The notes beneath the pieces are model-generated. The model saw nothing but the letters and a program-made list of their open reading frames with translations. It was not told the origin of the DNA and did not search any database. A DNA stretch of 64,000 nt from Bog-756 sp963769905 (lineage in GTDB: Bacteria; Actinomycetota; Acidimicrobiia; Acidimicrobiales; RAAP-2), in contig CAVYNG010000002.1 of the NCBI GenBank assembly GCA_963769905.1, positions 2,294,001 to 2,358,000 of the forward strand, given 5' to 3'. The position numbers and the translations under genes were made by a program. Positions 1 through 7,890 of this stretch are shown one piece after another. The number at the start of each line of letters is the position of its first letter. Position 1 is the first letter of the stretch.

Positions 1-124
1 CGGCGGCCGGATGCCTGGCAACTGGGCTGCGCGCGCTCAACGCGGTGCCCGCGGTCAACGAGCTCCCGCCGGGATGGGTCACCCCACTCGACCTTCCACT
101 GCTCCCGGGGGCCGGGACGGTTCG

Positions 125-619
125 GTGACGCCCGAGGATCTCGTCGAGATCGAGCTGATCAAGCGCCTCAAGTACAAGTACATGAGGTGTCTCGACCAGA
201 AGCTGTGGGACGTGGTCGGAGATTGCTTCACGCCGGATGCGACCGCGAGCTACAGCGGTGGTGTCTACGCCTTCGAGGGCCGCGAGGCGATCGTCGAATT
301 CCTCCGGACCTCGATGGGCTCGACGACCATGCTCACCAGCCACCGGTGCCACCATCCCGAGATCGACCTCGACGAGGACCGCGTCGGCGCGAGCGGCACC
401 TGGGCGTTCGAAGACGTGGTCGTCCTCACCGACGTCGAGGTCACCGTCCAGGGTGCGGCCTTCTATTCGGATCGTTACGTCAAGGAGGACAGTGCCTGGC
501 GGATCGCTCACACCGGGTACCGCAGGACCTACGAGGAGCTCGTTCCGAGGGCGGCGATCAAGGGGTTGAAGGTGACCGCGGACTGGTGGGAGACCGAGGG
601 GCGGTCGAGCCTTGGCTGA
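125..619 (+). CDS. SnoaL-like / NTF2-superfamily protein
   Basis: A small cone-shaped NTF2-like protein of about 164 residues, a family that includes dehydratases, isomerases and ring-hydroxylating dioxygenase small subunits. The N-terminus LIKRLKYKYMRCLD and the later GREAIVEFL and AFYSDRYVKEDSAWRI segments are typical of the actinobacterial SnoaL_4 type. I chose the GTG at 125 because the family begins about there. The frame stays open upstream to position 11 and that extension (R/G/P-rich) does not look like protein. Substrate unknown. It converges on the SDR gene that follows on the minus strand. Confidence 0.75.
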   Translation: MTPEDLVEIELIKRLKYKYMRCLDQKLWDVVGDCFTPDATASYSGGVYAFEGREAIVEFLRTSMGSTTMLTSHRCHHPEIDLDEDRVGASGTWAFEDVVVLTDVEVTVQGAAFYSDRYVKEDSAWRIAHTGYRRTYEELVPRAAIKGLKVTADWWETEGRSSLG

Positions 620-646
620 AGCCGGGTCACCGACGGGGTCCCGCGC

Positions 647-1417
647 TCACGCGGTCATCGCACCGTCGATGATCACGTCGGTCCCGTTCGTGTGCAGGGC
701 CTCGTCCGAAGCGAGGTAGGCGATCGCGGCCGCGATGCCCTCGGGGGAGCCGAACCCCTCGAGCGGCATCATCCGGCTGAGCAGCTTCCGGTCGGCTCCC
801 TCTGGCACATGGAACGCCTCGGCGATCGGCGTATCGATCGCACCTGGACTCACGCTGTTCACCCGGAGGCCGGCTCTGCCGTACTCGACGGCGAGGGCCT
901 TCGTGAGCGCGAGGACCCCACCTTTGGACGCCACGTACGCGGCCGACCAGGGCTGCCCCTTGTGCGCGGCCGTCGAGGCCACGTTCACGATGGTGCCGCG
1001 GCTCGCCAGCAGGTGAGGGATGGCCGCCCTGCAGACGAGAAACGTACCGGTCAAGTTCACCGCGAGCAGCCGGTCCCATTCCTCGAGGGAGTGCTCGTGG
1101 GTATGGGAGAACGAGAGCACGCCGGCCACGTTCACGACCACGTCGAGTCGGCCGAGCGCCTCCACCGACGACTCGACCAGGTCTGAGACGGCCCCGGCCG
1201 AGCTCACGTCGGCAACGCGGGTATCGACCGACCCGGCCTCGCCCTCGACATCCCCCGGTAACGTCGCCAGCCGCTCGGTGTCGAGATCCGCCGCGATCAC
1301 CGTCGCGCCTTCGGCAGCGAGCCGGACAGCGGTCGCCCGTCCGATGCCGGAGGCCCCGCCCGTGACGAGCGCACTCCTGCCGGTGAAGCGCGAGGCGGTG
1401 GTGGTCGTAGGGCCCAT
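647..1417 (-). CDS. SDR family oxidoreductase
   Basis: A 256-residue classical short-chain dehydrogenase/reductase, cytoplasmic and NAD(P)-dependent. Visible motifs in order are the cofactor loop TGGASGIG near residue 20, NVAGVLS (NAG-type motif) near 95, a catalytic Ser in NVASTAAHKG, the YVASKGG Tyr-Lys pair near 160, and the SPGAIDTPI segment after it. Length is normal for the family. The specific alcohol or ketone is not predictable. The start ATG lies six bases after a TACCAT -10 box on the minus strand with no ribosome binding site, so the mRNA is probably leaderless. Confidence 0.93.
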   Translation of the reverse strand: MGPTTTTASRFTGRSALVTGGASGIGRATAVRLAAEGATVIAADLDTERLATLPGDVEGEAGSVDTRVADVSSAGAVSDLVESSVEALGRLDVVVNVAGVLSFSHTHEHSLEEWDRLLAVNLTGTFLVCRAAIPHLLASRGTIVNVASTAAHKGQPWSAAYVASKGGVLALTKALAVEYGRAGLRVNSVSPGAIDTPIAEAFHVPEGADRKLLSRMMPLEGFGSPEGIAAAIAYLASDEALHTNGTDVIIDGAMTA

Positions 1418-1423
1418 CGCCCG

Positions 1424-1429
1424 ATGGTA
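1424..1429 (-). promoter_or_regulatory. -10 box of leaderless SDR promoter
   Basis: TACCAT on the minus strand, then exactly six bases, then the ATG of the SDR gene. The spacing places transcription start at the start codon. Confidence 0.55.
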
Positions 1430-1463
1430 CGGCCCGGGGCTCGACTGCCGGATTCTATGTTAG

Positions 1464-1493
1464 TTGACACTTTCGTAAGGAATAGCTTACACT
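1464..1493 (+). promoter_or_regulatory. promoter and likely operator of arsR-type gene
   Basis: TTGACA at 1464-1469 and TACACT at 1488-1493 are separated by 18 bp, close to a consensus housekeeping promoter. The GTG start follows after six bases, so the transcript is probably leaderless. An inverted repeat GTAAG (1475-1479) / CTTAC (1486-1490) sits between and on the -10 box and could be the operator for the ArsR protein. A wider TTAGT...ACTAA pair (1460-1464, 1491-1495) surrounds it. Confidence 0.7.
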
Positions 1494-1499
1494 AAGCAA

Positions 1500-1883
1500 G
1501 TGGATGTCGCACTCAAGGCCCTCGCCGAGCCCCGGAGACGGGAGATCCTGCGCCTCGTCTGGACGCGCGAGCTCCCCGCGACCGAGATCGCGGCCCGTTT
1601 CCACGACGTCACCCGACCCGCGGTGTCCCAGCACCTCAAGGTGCTACGAGAGGCCAAATTGGTCGACGAGCGCCGCGACGGGACCCGCCGCCTCTATCGG
1701 GTCAACCAGGCAGAGATGACCAAGCTGCGCGACTTCCTCGACGACTACTGGGCGGGCGGCCTCGAACGTCTCCGCGACGTGTCCGAGGCGGCCGAACAGG
1801 CGAAGCACCGACAGCCGGAGCACCGACATGCCAAGCAGCGAACGAACAGAGAAGCACCGACCGAACAGAAAGGACGGCAGTGA
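1500..1883 (+). CDS. ArsR-family winged-helix transcriptional regulator
   Basis: A 127-residue winged-helix repressor of the ArsR/SmtB class. The core reads LAEPRRREILRLVW, then a recognition region around DVTRPAVSQHLKVLREAKLV, then the wing RDGTRRLYRVN. No clear metal-binding cysteine pair is seen. This subtype is usually paired with an SRPBCC/AHSA1 gene, as here: the next gene overlaps the stop codon. The charged, low-complexity tail after residue 100 is poorly conserved. It probably represses its own operon through the inverted repeat in its promoter. Confidence 0.9.
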   Translation: MDVALKALAEPRRREILRLVWTRELPATEIAARFHDVTRPAVSQHLKVLREAKLVDERRDGTRRLYRVNQAEMTKLRDFLDDYWAGGLERLRDVSEAAEQAKHRQPEHRHAKQRTNREAPTEQKGRQ

Positions 1884-2314
1884 TGGCCCAGCTCGAACGT
1901 GAGATCGTGGTCGACGCCACGCCAGCAACCATCTTCCCATTCCTCTCCGAGCGCGAGAAGTTGCTCCAGTGGATGGGCACCGACGCGGACATCGACGCAC
2001 GGCCCGGTGGTGTCTTCAAGGTCCTCGTCCAGGGTAAGCACCCATCCCTCGGCGAATTCGTCGAGATCGTGCCCGACCAGAAGGTCGCGTTCACCTTCGG
2101 CTGGGACGAACCGGGCCATCCGATCCCGGCCGGCTCGACCCGCATCGAGATCAGCCTCATCGCCGAAGGCGGCAAGACGAGGGTCCGGCTCGTGCACAGT
2201 GGCCTCCCCGCCGACGCGGTCAGCGACCACACCCACGGCTGGGACCACTACCTCGATCGGCTGGCTACCGTCGTCGCGGGTGGCGATCCCGGCCCGGACG
2301 TCTCGTCCGAGTAG
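1883..2314 (+). CDS. SRPBCC / AHSA1 domain protein
   Basis: A protein of about 143 residues with a START-like hydrophobic-cavity fold (AHSA1 family). Evidence is the opening LEREIVVDATPATIFPFLSE, the central GGVFKVLVQG and VEIVPDQKVAFTFGW strands, and the final WDHYLDRLATVVAG helix. It begins ATG at 1883, overlapping the ArsR stop by one base; a GTG at 1880 is the alternative. Co-transcription with an ArsR regulator is the standard arrangement. The ligand is unknown. Confidence 0.9.
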   Translation: MAQLEREIVVDATPATIFPFLSEREKLLQWMGTDADIDARPGGVFKVLVQGKHPSLGEFVEIVPDQKVAFTFGWDEPGHPIPAGSTRIEISLIAEGGKTRVRLVHSGLPADAVSDHTHGWDHYLDRLATVVAGGDPGPDVSSE

Positions 2315-2330
2315 GGCGCCCTCTGCGCCC
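2314..2330 (+). terminator. hairpin after SRPBCC gene
   Basis: GGGCGC and GCGCCC are separated by a five-base loop directly at the stop codon. A short CTTTTG follows about 12 bases later. Probable terminator without a strong U-tract. Confidence 0.5.
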
Positions 2331-2440
2331 GAGTGCTCGGCTTTTGGTCCCCAACGGTCAGGCCGTCGCCGTCGACTCACCGAGGCCGCGCGCAACATTC
2401 ATCGGCCGATAAGGAACCTGTGACGGTCCTGTAAGAGCCC

Positions 2441-2547
2441 GGTGCTACAAAGGCGGCGGTCCGGAGCACCAGATTCGTGCATGTCGGCGGACCGTGGGGT
2501 TGCAGCCCCTCGCGCCGGGGCGTCCATCGACCCGGCGCGAAGGGGCT
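2441..2547 (+). other. structured intergenic region, possible RNA leader
   Basis: Three potential hairpins occur in about 107 bases: GGTGCT (2441-2446) with AGCACC (2465-2470); CGGTCC (2457-2462) with GGACCG (2489-2494), which excludes the first; and a 16-bp stem from 2504-2519 with 2531-2547, one bulged base and an 11-base loop. The block ends about 40 bases before the next start codon. It matches no riboswitch class I recognise. Confidence 0.35.
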
Positions 2548-2584
2548 CCCCCTTCGAGGTCGAGAGGCACGGAGGCGGTCGGAG

Positions 2585-2920
2585 ATGGGCTTCGAGGTGA
2601 GACCCGAGGTGGAAGAGAACACCGGACGAGGCGGCGAGTACCGGGTGCTCGTCACCCGCTACCGCGACTGGTGGCACATCGAGGTTCCGACGCTCGACGT
2701 CCACGCGCAGAGCCGCCTGCTGCGGGACACCGAACCAGCTGCCCGAGCCGCCATCTCCTCGAAGCTCGAGACCGGTGCCGACTCCTTCGACGTCTCGATC
2801 GAGCTCCAGCCTGCGTTCGCCGAGAAGTTGCCCGTCAGCAGCTACCTGACCTCTCGGGCTCTCGGCTCGACGGGTCGCAGGCCCCGAAGTCTACGCTCGA
2901 GCGGCCTCGGCGCGGGCTGA
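2585..2920 (+). CDS. HicB-like small protein
   Basis: A protein of about 111 residues. The core YRDWWHIEVPTLDVHAQ followed by an alternating Ala/Ser helix and ADSFDVSIELQP has the shape of the partial-RNase-H HicB-like fold that is common in actinobacteria. No HicA toxin gene is adjacent, so an antitoxin role is not supported. GGAGG precedes the ATG at 2585; an upstream ATG at 2477 would run through the structured region and is less likely. The C-terminal 25 residues are low-complexity. Confidence 0.6.
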   Translation: MGFEVRPEVEENTGRGGEYRVLVTRYRDWWHIEVPTLDVHAQSRLLRDTEPAARAAISSKLETGADSFDVSIELQPAFAEKLPVSSYLTSRALGSTGRRPRSLRSSGLGAG

Positions 2921-2993
2921 CAACCGCCGGTCCGACCTCACCCTTGCGGAAAACGATCCTCGAGGAACAGAGTCCCGCGCTGTGCGATGAGCC

Positions 2994-3812
2994 TCATGCC
3001 GTCGGCCGCTGCCGGATGGCACGCCGAACGGCCGACGGCGTCGCGGTGAAGGGATCGAACGCAGCGAGCCAAAAGCTCGCTCCAGCCTCGGCCCACGGGC
3101 GCGGGTCGCTGCCGGCCGGGGATTGGACCACCACCTCGTACCCGTCGAGACCCCCGGGGCGCCGCTCTTCGATGTAGGCACGCACGACCGGCAGATCCTC
3201 CGGCCGGAGGTCCACCACGAACACGCCGTCGTTGTCCGCCGCACGCGCGAGCGGCCGGCGGTTCGGCCAGCGGGCTGCGGTCCACACGGGAAGACGACCG
3301 CGACAGGGCCCGGGCAGGAAACGCGAGTCGGCGACGCGATAGTGCGGTCCGTCGTGGTCCACCTGTTCACCCGTAAGCAACGCCCGTAGCAACCCGAGCG
3401 CCTCGTCGTACCTTGCGGCCCGCGCCGCGACGTCGGTCTCCTCCCCGAACCGGACGAACTCTCCCCCGCTCGAGTCGAGCCCGAGTCCGACCCCGATCAC
3501 CATCCGGCCCTCGCTCAGATGGTCGAGCGCGACGATCTGGCGGGCGACCACCTGCGGGCGCCGACGGGCGAGCGGGGTCACCATCGGACCGAGGGTGAGC
3601 GTGTGGGTGGCCGCGGCCATTGCGGCGAGGGCGATCCACGGATCGGTCGCTCTCGTCGCCGGCTCGCGGTAGTAGACGTGATCCCAGACGAAGATCCCGT
3701 CCCATCCCGCATCCTCCGCCTCGGTCGCCAGCTCTGCGAGGACCGCCGGATGGGCCATCTCGTCGAAGATCGGGAGCGTGAGCCCGTACTTCACCTCGAC
3801 CTCACCGTGCAT
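2994..3812 (-). CDS. LLM-class (F420-type) flavin-dependent oxidoreductase
   Basis: A 272-residue TIM-barrel enzyme of the bacterial luciferase superfamily. Signature segments are YGLTLPIFDEMAHPAVLAEL at the N-terminus, GWDGIFVWDHVYYRE, TLGPMVTPLARRRP and LSEGRMVIGVGLG. In actinobacteria this type commonly uses coenzyme F420; the substrate is unknown. The GTG at 3794 (beginning VKYG), preceded by a G-rich stretch, is an alternative start. Length is slightly short for the family but the barrel looks complete. Confidence 0.88.
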   Translation of the reverse strand: MHGEVEVKYGLTLPIFDEMAHPAVLAELATEAEDAGWDGIFVWDHVYYREPATRATDPWIALAAMAAATHTLTLGPMVTPLARRRPQVVARQIVALDHLSEGRMVIGVGLGLDSSGGEFVRFGEETDVAARAARYDEALGLLRALLTGEQVDHDGPHYRVADSRFLPGPCRGRLPVWTAARWPNRRPLARAADNDGVFVVDLRPEDLPVVRAYIEERRPGGLDGYEVVVQSPAGSDPRPWAEAGASFWLAAFDPFTATPSAVRRAIRQRPTA

Positions 3813-3918
3813 TCGCGATCGGCATCATCCGCGTGACTACCACAACCCGGCGGACCGGGTCTCCCCGCTGCCGAGGCGCGCTCGACACGGGACGCAGGCC
3901 CCACCTTCGCGGTTCCCC

Positions 3919-3924
3919 TATGGT
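3919..3924 (+). promoter_or_regulatory. -10 box of leaderless VOC promoter
   Basis: TATGGT, six bases, then GTG at 3931; no ribosome binding site. Confidence 0.55.
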
Positions 3925-3930
3925 GCGCCC

Positions 3931-4281
3931 GTGAGCGATTGGGCGCGTCCGGTGGTCCACTGGGAGATCGTGGCCGTCGACCCCGAGCGCCAGGCGGCCT
4001 TCTATCGCGAGCTGTTCCATTGGGCAGTCGGCGACGGTCCGATCATGGAGATCGAGCCCGGTCTCGGTGGTCCCGAACCCGGGCCGGCCGGCCACATCCG
4101 GGGCGGTGATCGACCCGGGTTGAGCCTCTACGTCCAGGTGCGCGACCTCGGTGCGTCGCTCGAGCGGGCCGCGCAGCTCGGCGCGACCGTCGTGGTCGAG
4201 CCCTTCGACCTTCCGAACGGTCCGACCATCGCCGCGATCACCGACCCCGAAGGCAATCCCGTGGGGCTGGTCCAGCAGTAG
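3931..4281 (+). CDS. VOC (glyoxalase/bleomycin-resistance) family protein
   Basis: A 116-residue protein built from paired beta-alpha-beta-beta-beta modules. It opens RPVVHWEIVAVDPERQAAFY and ends with ITDPEGNPVGLVQQ, the usual metal-site strand of the family. This small VOC group is often annotated as a glyoxalase-like lyase; its reaction is not known. I chose GTG at 3931 because it follows a leaderless promoter; the longer open frame from 3778 overlaps the LLM gene and is not protein-like. Confidence 0.85.
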   Translation: MSDWARPVVHWEIVAVDPERQAAFYRELFHWAVGDGPIMEIEPGLGGPEPGPAGHIRGGDRPGLSLYVQVRDLGASLERAAQLGATVVVEPFDLPNGPTIAAITDPEGNPVGLVQQ

Positions 4282-4324
4282 GGCGGCCGTCGACGACAGC
4301 ACCTGGCCGTCGACGGCGTTCTCC

Positions 4325-4621
4325 TCACGGCTGCGCGTCGAGCTCGAGGTAGCGGGTGGCGCTCTTCGAGGCAGGGTGCACCATTGCCGCATGCGCTCGC
4401 GCTACCGGATCGTCTGCAGCGTGGCGACGGCAGCCGTCCGCGTCGCGCACCCTCCGCCAGAGCTCGATCACGATCCACTCACCGTCCTCGGAGATCGCGG
4501 TCGTCCGGCGGAGCAGTCCGGGCTGGCGGTAGGCGAACTCGGTCTGGTAACGGGCATCGGCCGCGCGGAAGGCTGCCTCGTCGACCCCGGACCGGAGCCG
4601 GAACCGCGTCACCTCGATCAC
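4325..4621 (-). CDS. small dimeric alpha/beta-barrel (ABM-like) protein
   Basis: A 98-residue protein starting GTG at 4621. The pattern is MIEVTRFRLRSGVDEAAF, then QPGLLRRTTAIS, then WIVIELWR and a terminal helix. This fits the dimeric ferredoxin-like barrel of antibiotic-biosynthesis-monooxygenase and NIPSNAP-type proteins. Catalytic role unknown. It is divergent from the tandem pair at 4686 and 5425, which are also likely barrel proteins, and shares a palindromic promoter region with them. Confidence 0.72.
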   Translation of the reverse strand: MIEVTRFRLRSGVDEAAFRAADARYQTEFAYRQPGLLRRTTAISEDGEWIVIELWRRVRDADGCRRHAADDPVARAHAAMVHPASKSATRYLELDAQP

Positions 4622-4625
4622 CGGC

Positions 4626-4661
4626 GCACTCTACGTCGACAGCACCGTTCACGTAGAGTGC
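4626..4661. promoter_or_regulatory. palindromic divergent promoter/operator
   Basis: GCACTCTACGT (4626-4636) and its exact complement ACGTAGAGTGC (4651-4661) are separated by 14 bases. Each arm supplies a TAGAGT -10 box: on the minus strand it ends six bases before GTG 4621, and on the plus strand it ends eight bases before TTG 4668. A dimeric regulator could cover both promoters at once. Confidence 0.6.
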
Positions 4662-4685
4662 CCCTGGTTGTCTCAGAGGGGGATC

Positions 4686-5387
4686 GTGCTCTTCGTCCAC
4701 GAAGTCCACAAGGTGGTCGGCAAACGTGCGGCCGAATTCGAGGACGCCTACCGGACCGAGTGGCTACCGGTACTCGCCGCCGACGGTGATGCGCGCCTCC
4801 TCTGGTACTTCGACCTCGCGCACGGAAGTGGGCTTTCCTACCGAGCGGTCACGGTGACCGCCGTCGCCAACGGCGCCGCGTGGGAACGACTGGCCGAACG
4901 TGTCGCGCACGGCGACCTACGGTCGTGGGGGCGACGCCTCGACGGTCTGCAACACGAATCATGCGGGCGGGTGATGACCGCCCTCGGGTGGTCGCCACCG
5001 ATCGGTTCGCTGGAGGAGGTCCCGACCGAGCCGAGCGAGCACGAGGCGACGATGTACATGGAGGACACCATGTGGACCCTCCCCGGGAAGCTCCACGACT
5101 ACATCGACGCGGCGGGCGCGATCTACCAGCCGACGATCCACGCCGACGACTCCCAGGTCAAGCTCAAGATCGTGCTCGCCCTCCAGACCATGCCGGGGGC
5201 GGGACGCGCTCCCGAGGTGACCCTGCTCCAGCGCATCAGCAGTCTCGCCCCACTCATCCATCTGCTGACCAACGATCTGCCCGACCAGGTCACCAAGCCC
5301 GGCTCGTGGATGCACGACGCTCTCGAGCTCCGCGACCAGTGGCGGAGCCAGCTGCTGCGCGCCGCCCCGTGGTCACCCCTCCCATGA
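4686..5387 (+). CDS. uncharacterised protein, tandem paralogue 1
   Basis: A protein of about 233 residues of unknown function, paralogous to the next gene. Shared blocks are HE(V/T)HKV(V/I)G near the N-terminus, DARLLWYF, GSG(L/P)SY, GTAW/GAAWE, a repeated MYM(E/H)DT start of the second half, and ELRDQW near the end. The two halves look like duplicated ferredoxin-like barrel units of the EthD/NIPSNAP kind. The GTG at 4686 has an AGAGGGGG ribosome binding site and aligns with the paralogue start; an in-frame TTG at 4668 is also possible. Gap to the next gene is 37 bases, so they form an operon. Confidence 0.75.
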   Translation: MLFVHEVHKVVGKRAAEFEDAYRTEWLPVLAADGDARLLWYFDLAHGSGLSYRAVTVTAVANGAAWERLAERVAHGDLRSWGRRLDGLQHESCGRVMTALGWSPPIGSLEEVPTEPSEHEATMYMEDTMWTLPGKLHDYIDAAGAIYQPTIHADDSQVKLKIVLALQTMPGAGRAPEVTLLQRISSLAPLIHLLTNDLPDQVTKPGSWMHDALELRDQWRSQLLRAAPWSPLP

Positions 5388-5424
5388 GGCGGACGCCGGG
5401 TCGCGCCCGCGCCGAGCGAGGCTG

Positions 5425-6138
5425 GTGACGGTGCTGTACCTGCACGAGACCCACAAGGTGATCGGCCGGCACGCGGCTGGCTTCGAACAGCTCGTGCGCG
5501 ACGAATGGATGACCGGGGTGGCCGACCGAGCTGACGCGCGTCTGCTCTGGTACTTCAACCACGCGATGGGGAGCGGACCGTCCTACCAGGTGGTGACCAT
5601 CACCGCTCTCTCGGACGGCACGGCGTGGGAGGCGCTCGGTCGGCGGATGCTCGAGGGCGACCTCCGGCCGCTCGCCGGGCAGCTCGACGCGTTCCGCTAC
5701 GAGGTGGTGGGGAAGCTGGTCACGCCGGTCGAGTGGTCGGCGATGCAAGACGTCGACCTCGCCTCGGTCGCCACAGACGGACACCTGCACGAGCTCTCGC
5801 TCTACATGCACGACACCGGTTGGCCCGACGCGCCCCTCGACGCCTACATCGAGCTCTGGGACCGCGACTACTGGCAATTCATGCGGCAGATCCCCGAGGA
5901 CCGGCGGCTGCTCGACATCGTGGCGTGCTTCCAAGTCGCGCACGGGACGGGCCTCCGACCCGAAGCGATCCTCATGCAGAAGATCGACGACCTCTCCGCA
6001 CTGGGCGGGCTCCTCACCAGCGTCGAGCGGTACGACCCGACGACCTGGCCGGGCAGCTACATGACGAAGGGGCTCGAGATCCGTGACCAGTGGGAGAGCA
6101 AGCTCCTGCGCACGAGCGCCTGGTCGCCCCTCTGGTAG
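5425..6138 (+). CDS. uncharacterised protein, tandem paralogue 2
   Basis: A 237-residue paralogue of the preceding gene, starting GTG at 5425. It keeps LHETHKVIG, DARLLWYFNHAMGSGPSY, LYMHDTGW and LEIRDQWESKLL, and ends in the same SPL motif. No signal peptide or membrane segment is visible, so it is cytoplasmic. The pairing in one operon suggests a heteromeric complex or two related substrates. I do not recognise a characterised family member, so no reaction is assigned. Confidence 0.75.
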   Translation: MTVLYLHETHKVIGRHAAGFEQLVRDEWMTGVADRADARLLWYFNHAMGSGPSYQVVTITALSDGTAWEALGRRMLEGDLRPLAGQLDAFRYEVVGKLVTPVEWSAMQDVDLASVATDGHLHELSLYMHDTGWPDAPLDAYIELWDRDYWQFMRQIPEDRRLLDIVACFQVAHGTGLRPEAILMQKIDDLSALGGLLTSVERYDPTTWPGSYMTKGLEIRDQWESKLLRTSAWSPLW

Positions 6139-6199
6139 AGGTCGGCGCCCGAGCCGCAATCGTGCACCCGACCCTCTGTGGTCGGCATGATGTGCAGCG

Positions 6200-7195
6200 G
6201 TGAGAGACCCGTTCCGCAGAGTCCGAATCGGCCTGGTACTCCTCGCGCTGGTCGTCGTGGGGGGAACCATCGGGTTCCTGGCACTCGGCTTCGGGCTCCT
6301 CGACGCGGTCTACCAGACGATCAACACGGTCTCGACGGTCGGCGCGAGTGCGAAGGCCTCGGGCACCACCGGCGGGAAGGTCCTCACCATCATCTTGATC
6401 CTGGTGGGCGTGGGCACGGCGCTGTACACCTTCACCGCAGTCCTCGAGGTGCTCATCGAGGGTCACATGCGCGACCTCGTGAGGAGGCGAAGAATGGACC
6501 GGGACATCCGTCGGATGTCGGATCACGTGGTGATCTGTGGCTGGGGACGCGTCGGGCGAGAGGTGGCGCGGTTCCTGGCGCAGGCGGGCTCCGCAATCGT
6601 CGTCGTCGACCGCAATGCCGAGCTCGCCGAGGGCATCCCGCACTCCTCGGTCGCCGGCGACGTCACCGATGACGAGACCCTGCTCGCCGCCGGCATCGAG
6701 CGGGCGTCCACGCTGGTCGCCGCGCTCGACACCGACGCGGACAACCTCTTCGTCACGGTGGCCAGCAGATCCATGCGACCCGAGCTGCAGATCATCGCCC
6801 GAGCACGCAACGAGTCGTCCGAGGCGAAGCTCCGGCGCGCCGGCGCCGACCGGGTGGTCAACCCGCAGCAGCTGGGCGGCGACCGGATGGCGGCCTTCGT
6901 TACCCAGCCGCACGTGGTCGAGTTCATCGACGTGGTGATGCACGACGGCAGCCTCGAGTTCCGTCTGGAGGAGCTCTCGGTGCCCTCGCAGTCGAGGCTC
7001 TCGGGCCACAGCCTCCGCTCCGCCAGATTGCACGACGAGACGGGGGCCCTCGTCCTCGCCATCCGCCGACCAGACGGCAGCTTCATCACCAATCCTTCGC
7101 CCGAGCAGCCCATCGCGACCGGCGACGTGTTGATCGGCGTCGGCACCGCGGATCAGCTCACCGCCCTCACCGAGTTCGTGCACGCCACGTCCTGA
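6200..7195 (+). CDS. two-TM potassium channel with RCK (TrkA-N/TrkA-C) domains
   Basis: A 331-residue protein with one pore hairpin: TM1 about 11-33, pore loop about 40-55, TM2 about 61-85. A cytoplasmic RCK domain follows, with the nucleotide-binding CGWGRVGREVARFL near 110 and an acidic VVVDRN strand end. A TrkA-C domain covers the last 90 residues. The architecture is MthK-like, probably tetrameric or octameric in the inner membrane. The filter reads TVSTVGAS instead of the usual TVGYG, so K+ selectivity is uncertain. Start GTG at 6200. Confidence 0.88.
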   Translation: MRDPFRRVRIGLVLLALVVVGGTIGFLALGFGLLDAVYQTINTVSTVGASAKASGTTGGKVLTIILILVGVGTALYTFTAVLEVLIEGHMRDLVRRRRMDRDIRRMSDHVVICGWGRVGREVARFLAQAGSAIVVVDRNAELAEGIPHSSVAGDVTDDETLLAAGIERASTLVAALDTDADNLFVTVASRSMRPELQIIARARNESSEAKLRRAGADRVVNPQQLGGDRMAAFVTQPHVVEFIDVVMHDGSLEFRLEELSVPSQSRLSGHSLRSARLHDETGALVLAIRRPDGSFITNPSPEQPIATGDVLIGVGTADQLTALTEFVHATS

Positions 7196-7205
7196 CGTCC
7201 GGGCC

Positions 7206-7802
7206 TCACTGCCCGAGCCGGTAGTCGATGAAGGTCGCGAACTCCGACTGCCGCACCCCGCTCTGTCGGAGGTCGAGGGGGCGGTCGAACCCTTCGAAGA
7301 GCCGCTTGCCGGCGCCCAGCAGCACCGGCGCGACGATGAGGGTGAGCTCCTCGACCCGTCCGCCGGCAAGAGCCTGACGGATGACGTCGGCGCCGCCCAT
7401 GACATGCACCTGCCGGTCCCCCGCCGCCTCCTCGGCCCGATCGATCGCCTCGGCGACGCCGTCGACGAAGATGAACTCCCCGCCGGGCGGCTGCTCTTCG
7501 GGACGGTGGGTGACGATGAAGAACGGCAGGCCCCACGGGTTGGTGTCACCCCAGTGGCCGGCCGCTTCGTAGGTGTTTCGCCCGGCGACGATCGCGCCGT
7601 TCGCGCCCATCGTCTCCTCCAGCCACGCCTTGTCCTCACCGGCGGCCTCGCCGCGGCCCGGGCTGTCGTAGCTCCACGGACCGCCGAACACCCAGTAGTG
7701 CAGCCGCTCGCCACCGACCCCGAGACCGCAACCCGGGCCGTCCTCCGGGCAGGTGATATAGCCGTCCACCGACACGGTGATCCCTGCCATGACCTTCCCC
7801 AT
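7206..7802 (-). CDS. dihydrofolate reductase family (RibD C-terminal-like) protein
   Basis: A protein of about 198 residues. The N-terminal MAGITVSVDGYIT, the middle NGAIVAGRNTYE, and GGADVIRQALAGGRVEELTLIVAPVLLGAGKRLF are typical of the RibD-C/YwjB-type DHFR superfamily. It probably uses NADPH on an unknown substrate; it is not the folate enzyme. AGGAG lies nine bases before the ATG at 7802. It is one of three members of this family in the window (also near 33.6 and 34.3 kb). Confidence 0.9.
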   Translation of the reverse strand: MGKVMAGITVSVDGYITCPEDGPGCGLGVGGERLHYWVFGGPWSYDSPGRGEAAGEDKAWLEETMGANGAIVAGRNTYEAAGHWGDTNPWGLPFFIVTHRPEEQPPGGEFIFVDGVAEAIDRAEEAAGDRQVHVMGGADVIRQALAGGRVEELTLIVAPVLLGAGKRLFEGFDRPLDLRQSGVRQSEFATFIDYRLGQ

Positions 7803-7890
7803 CGATCGCTCTCCTCTCGCTCGCCGGCCACCGCCCGGAGAGATCATTCCCCGGCACCAGCGCTCTGCCCCGCGACGAGGGGGAATTCCG

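Noticed and set aside
2585..2920. HicAB toxin-antitoxin system
   Set aside because: Only a HicB-like protein is seen; no HicA-like ORF with its conserved His lies on either side.
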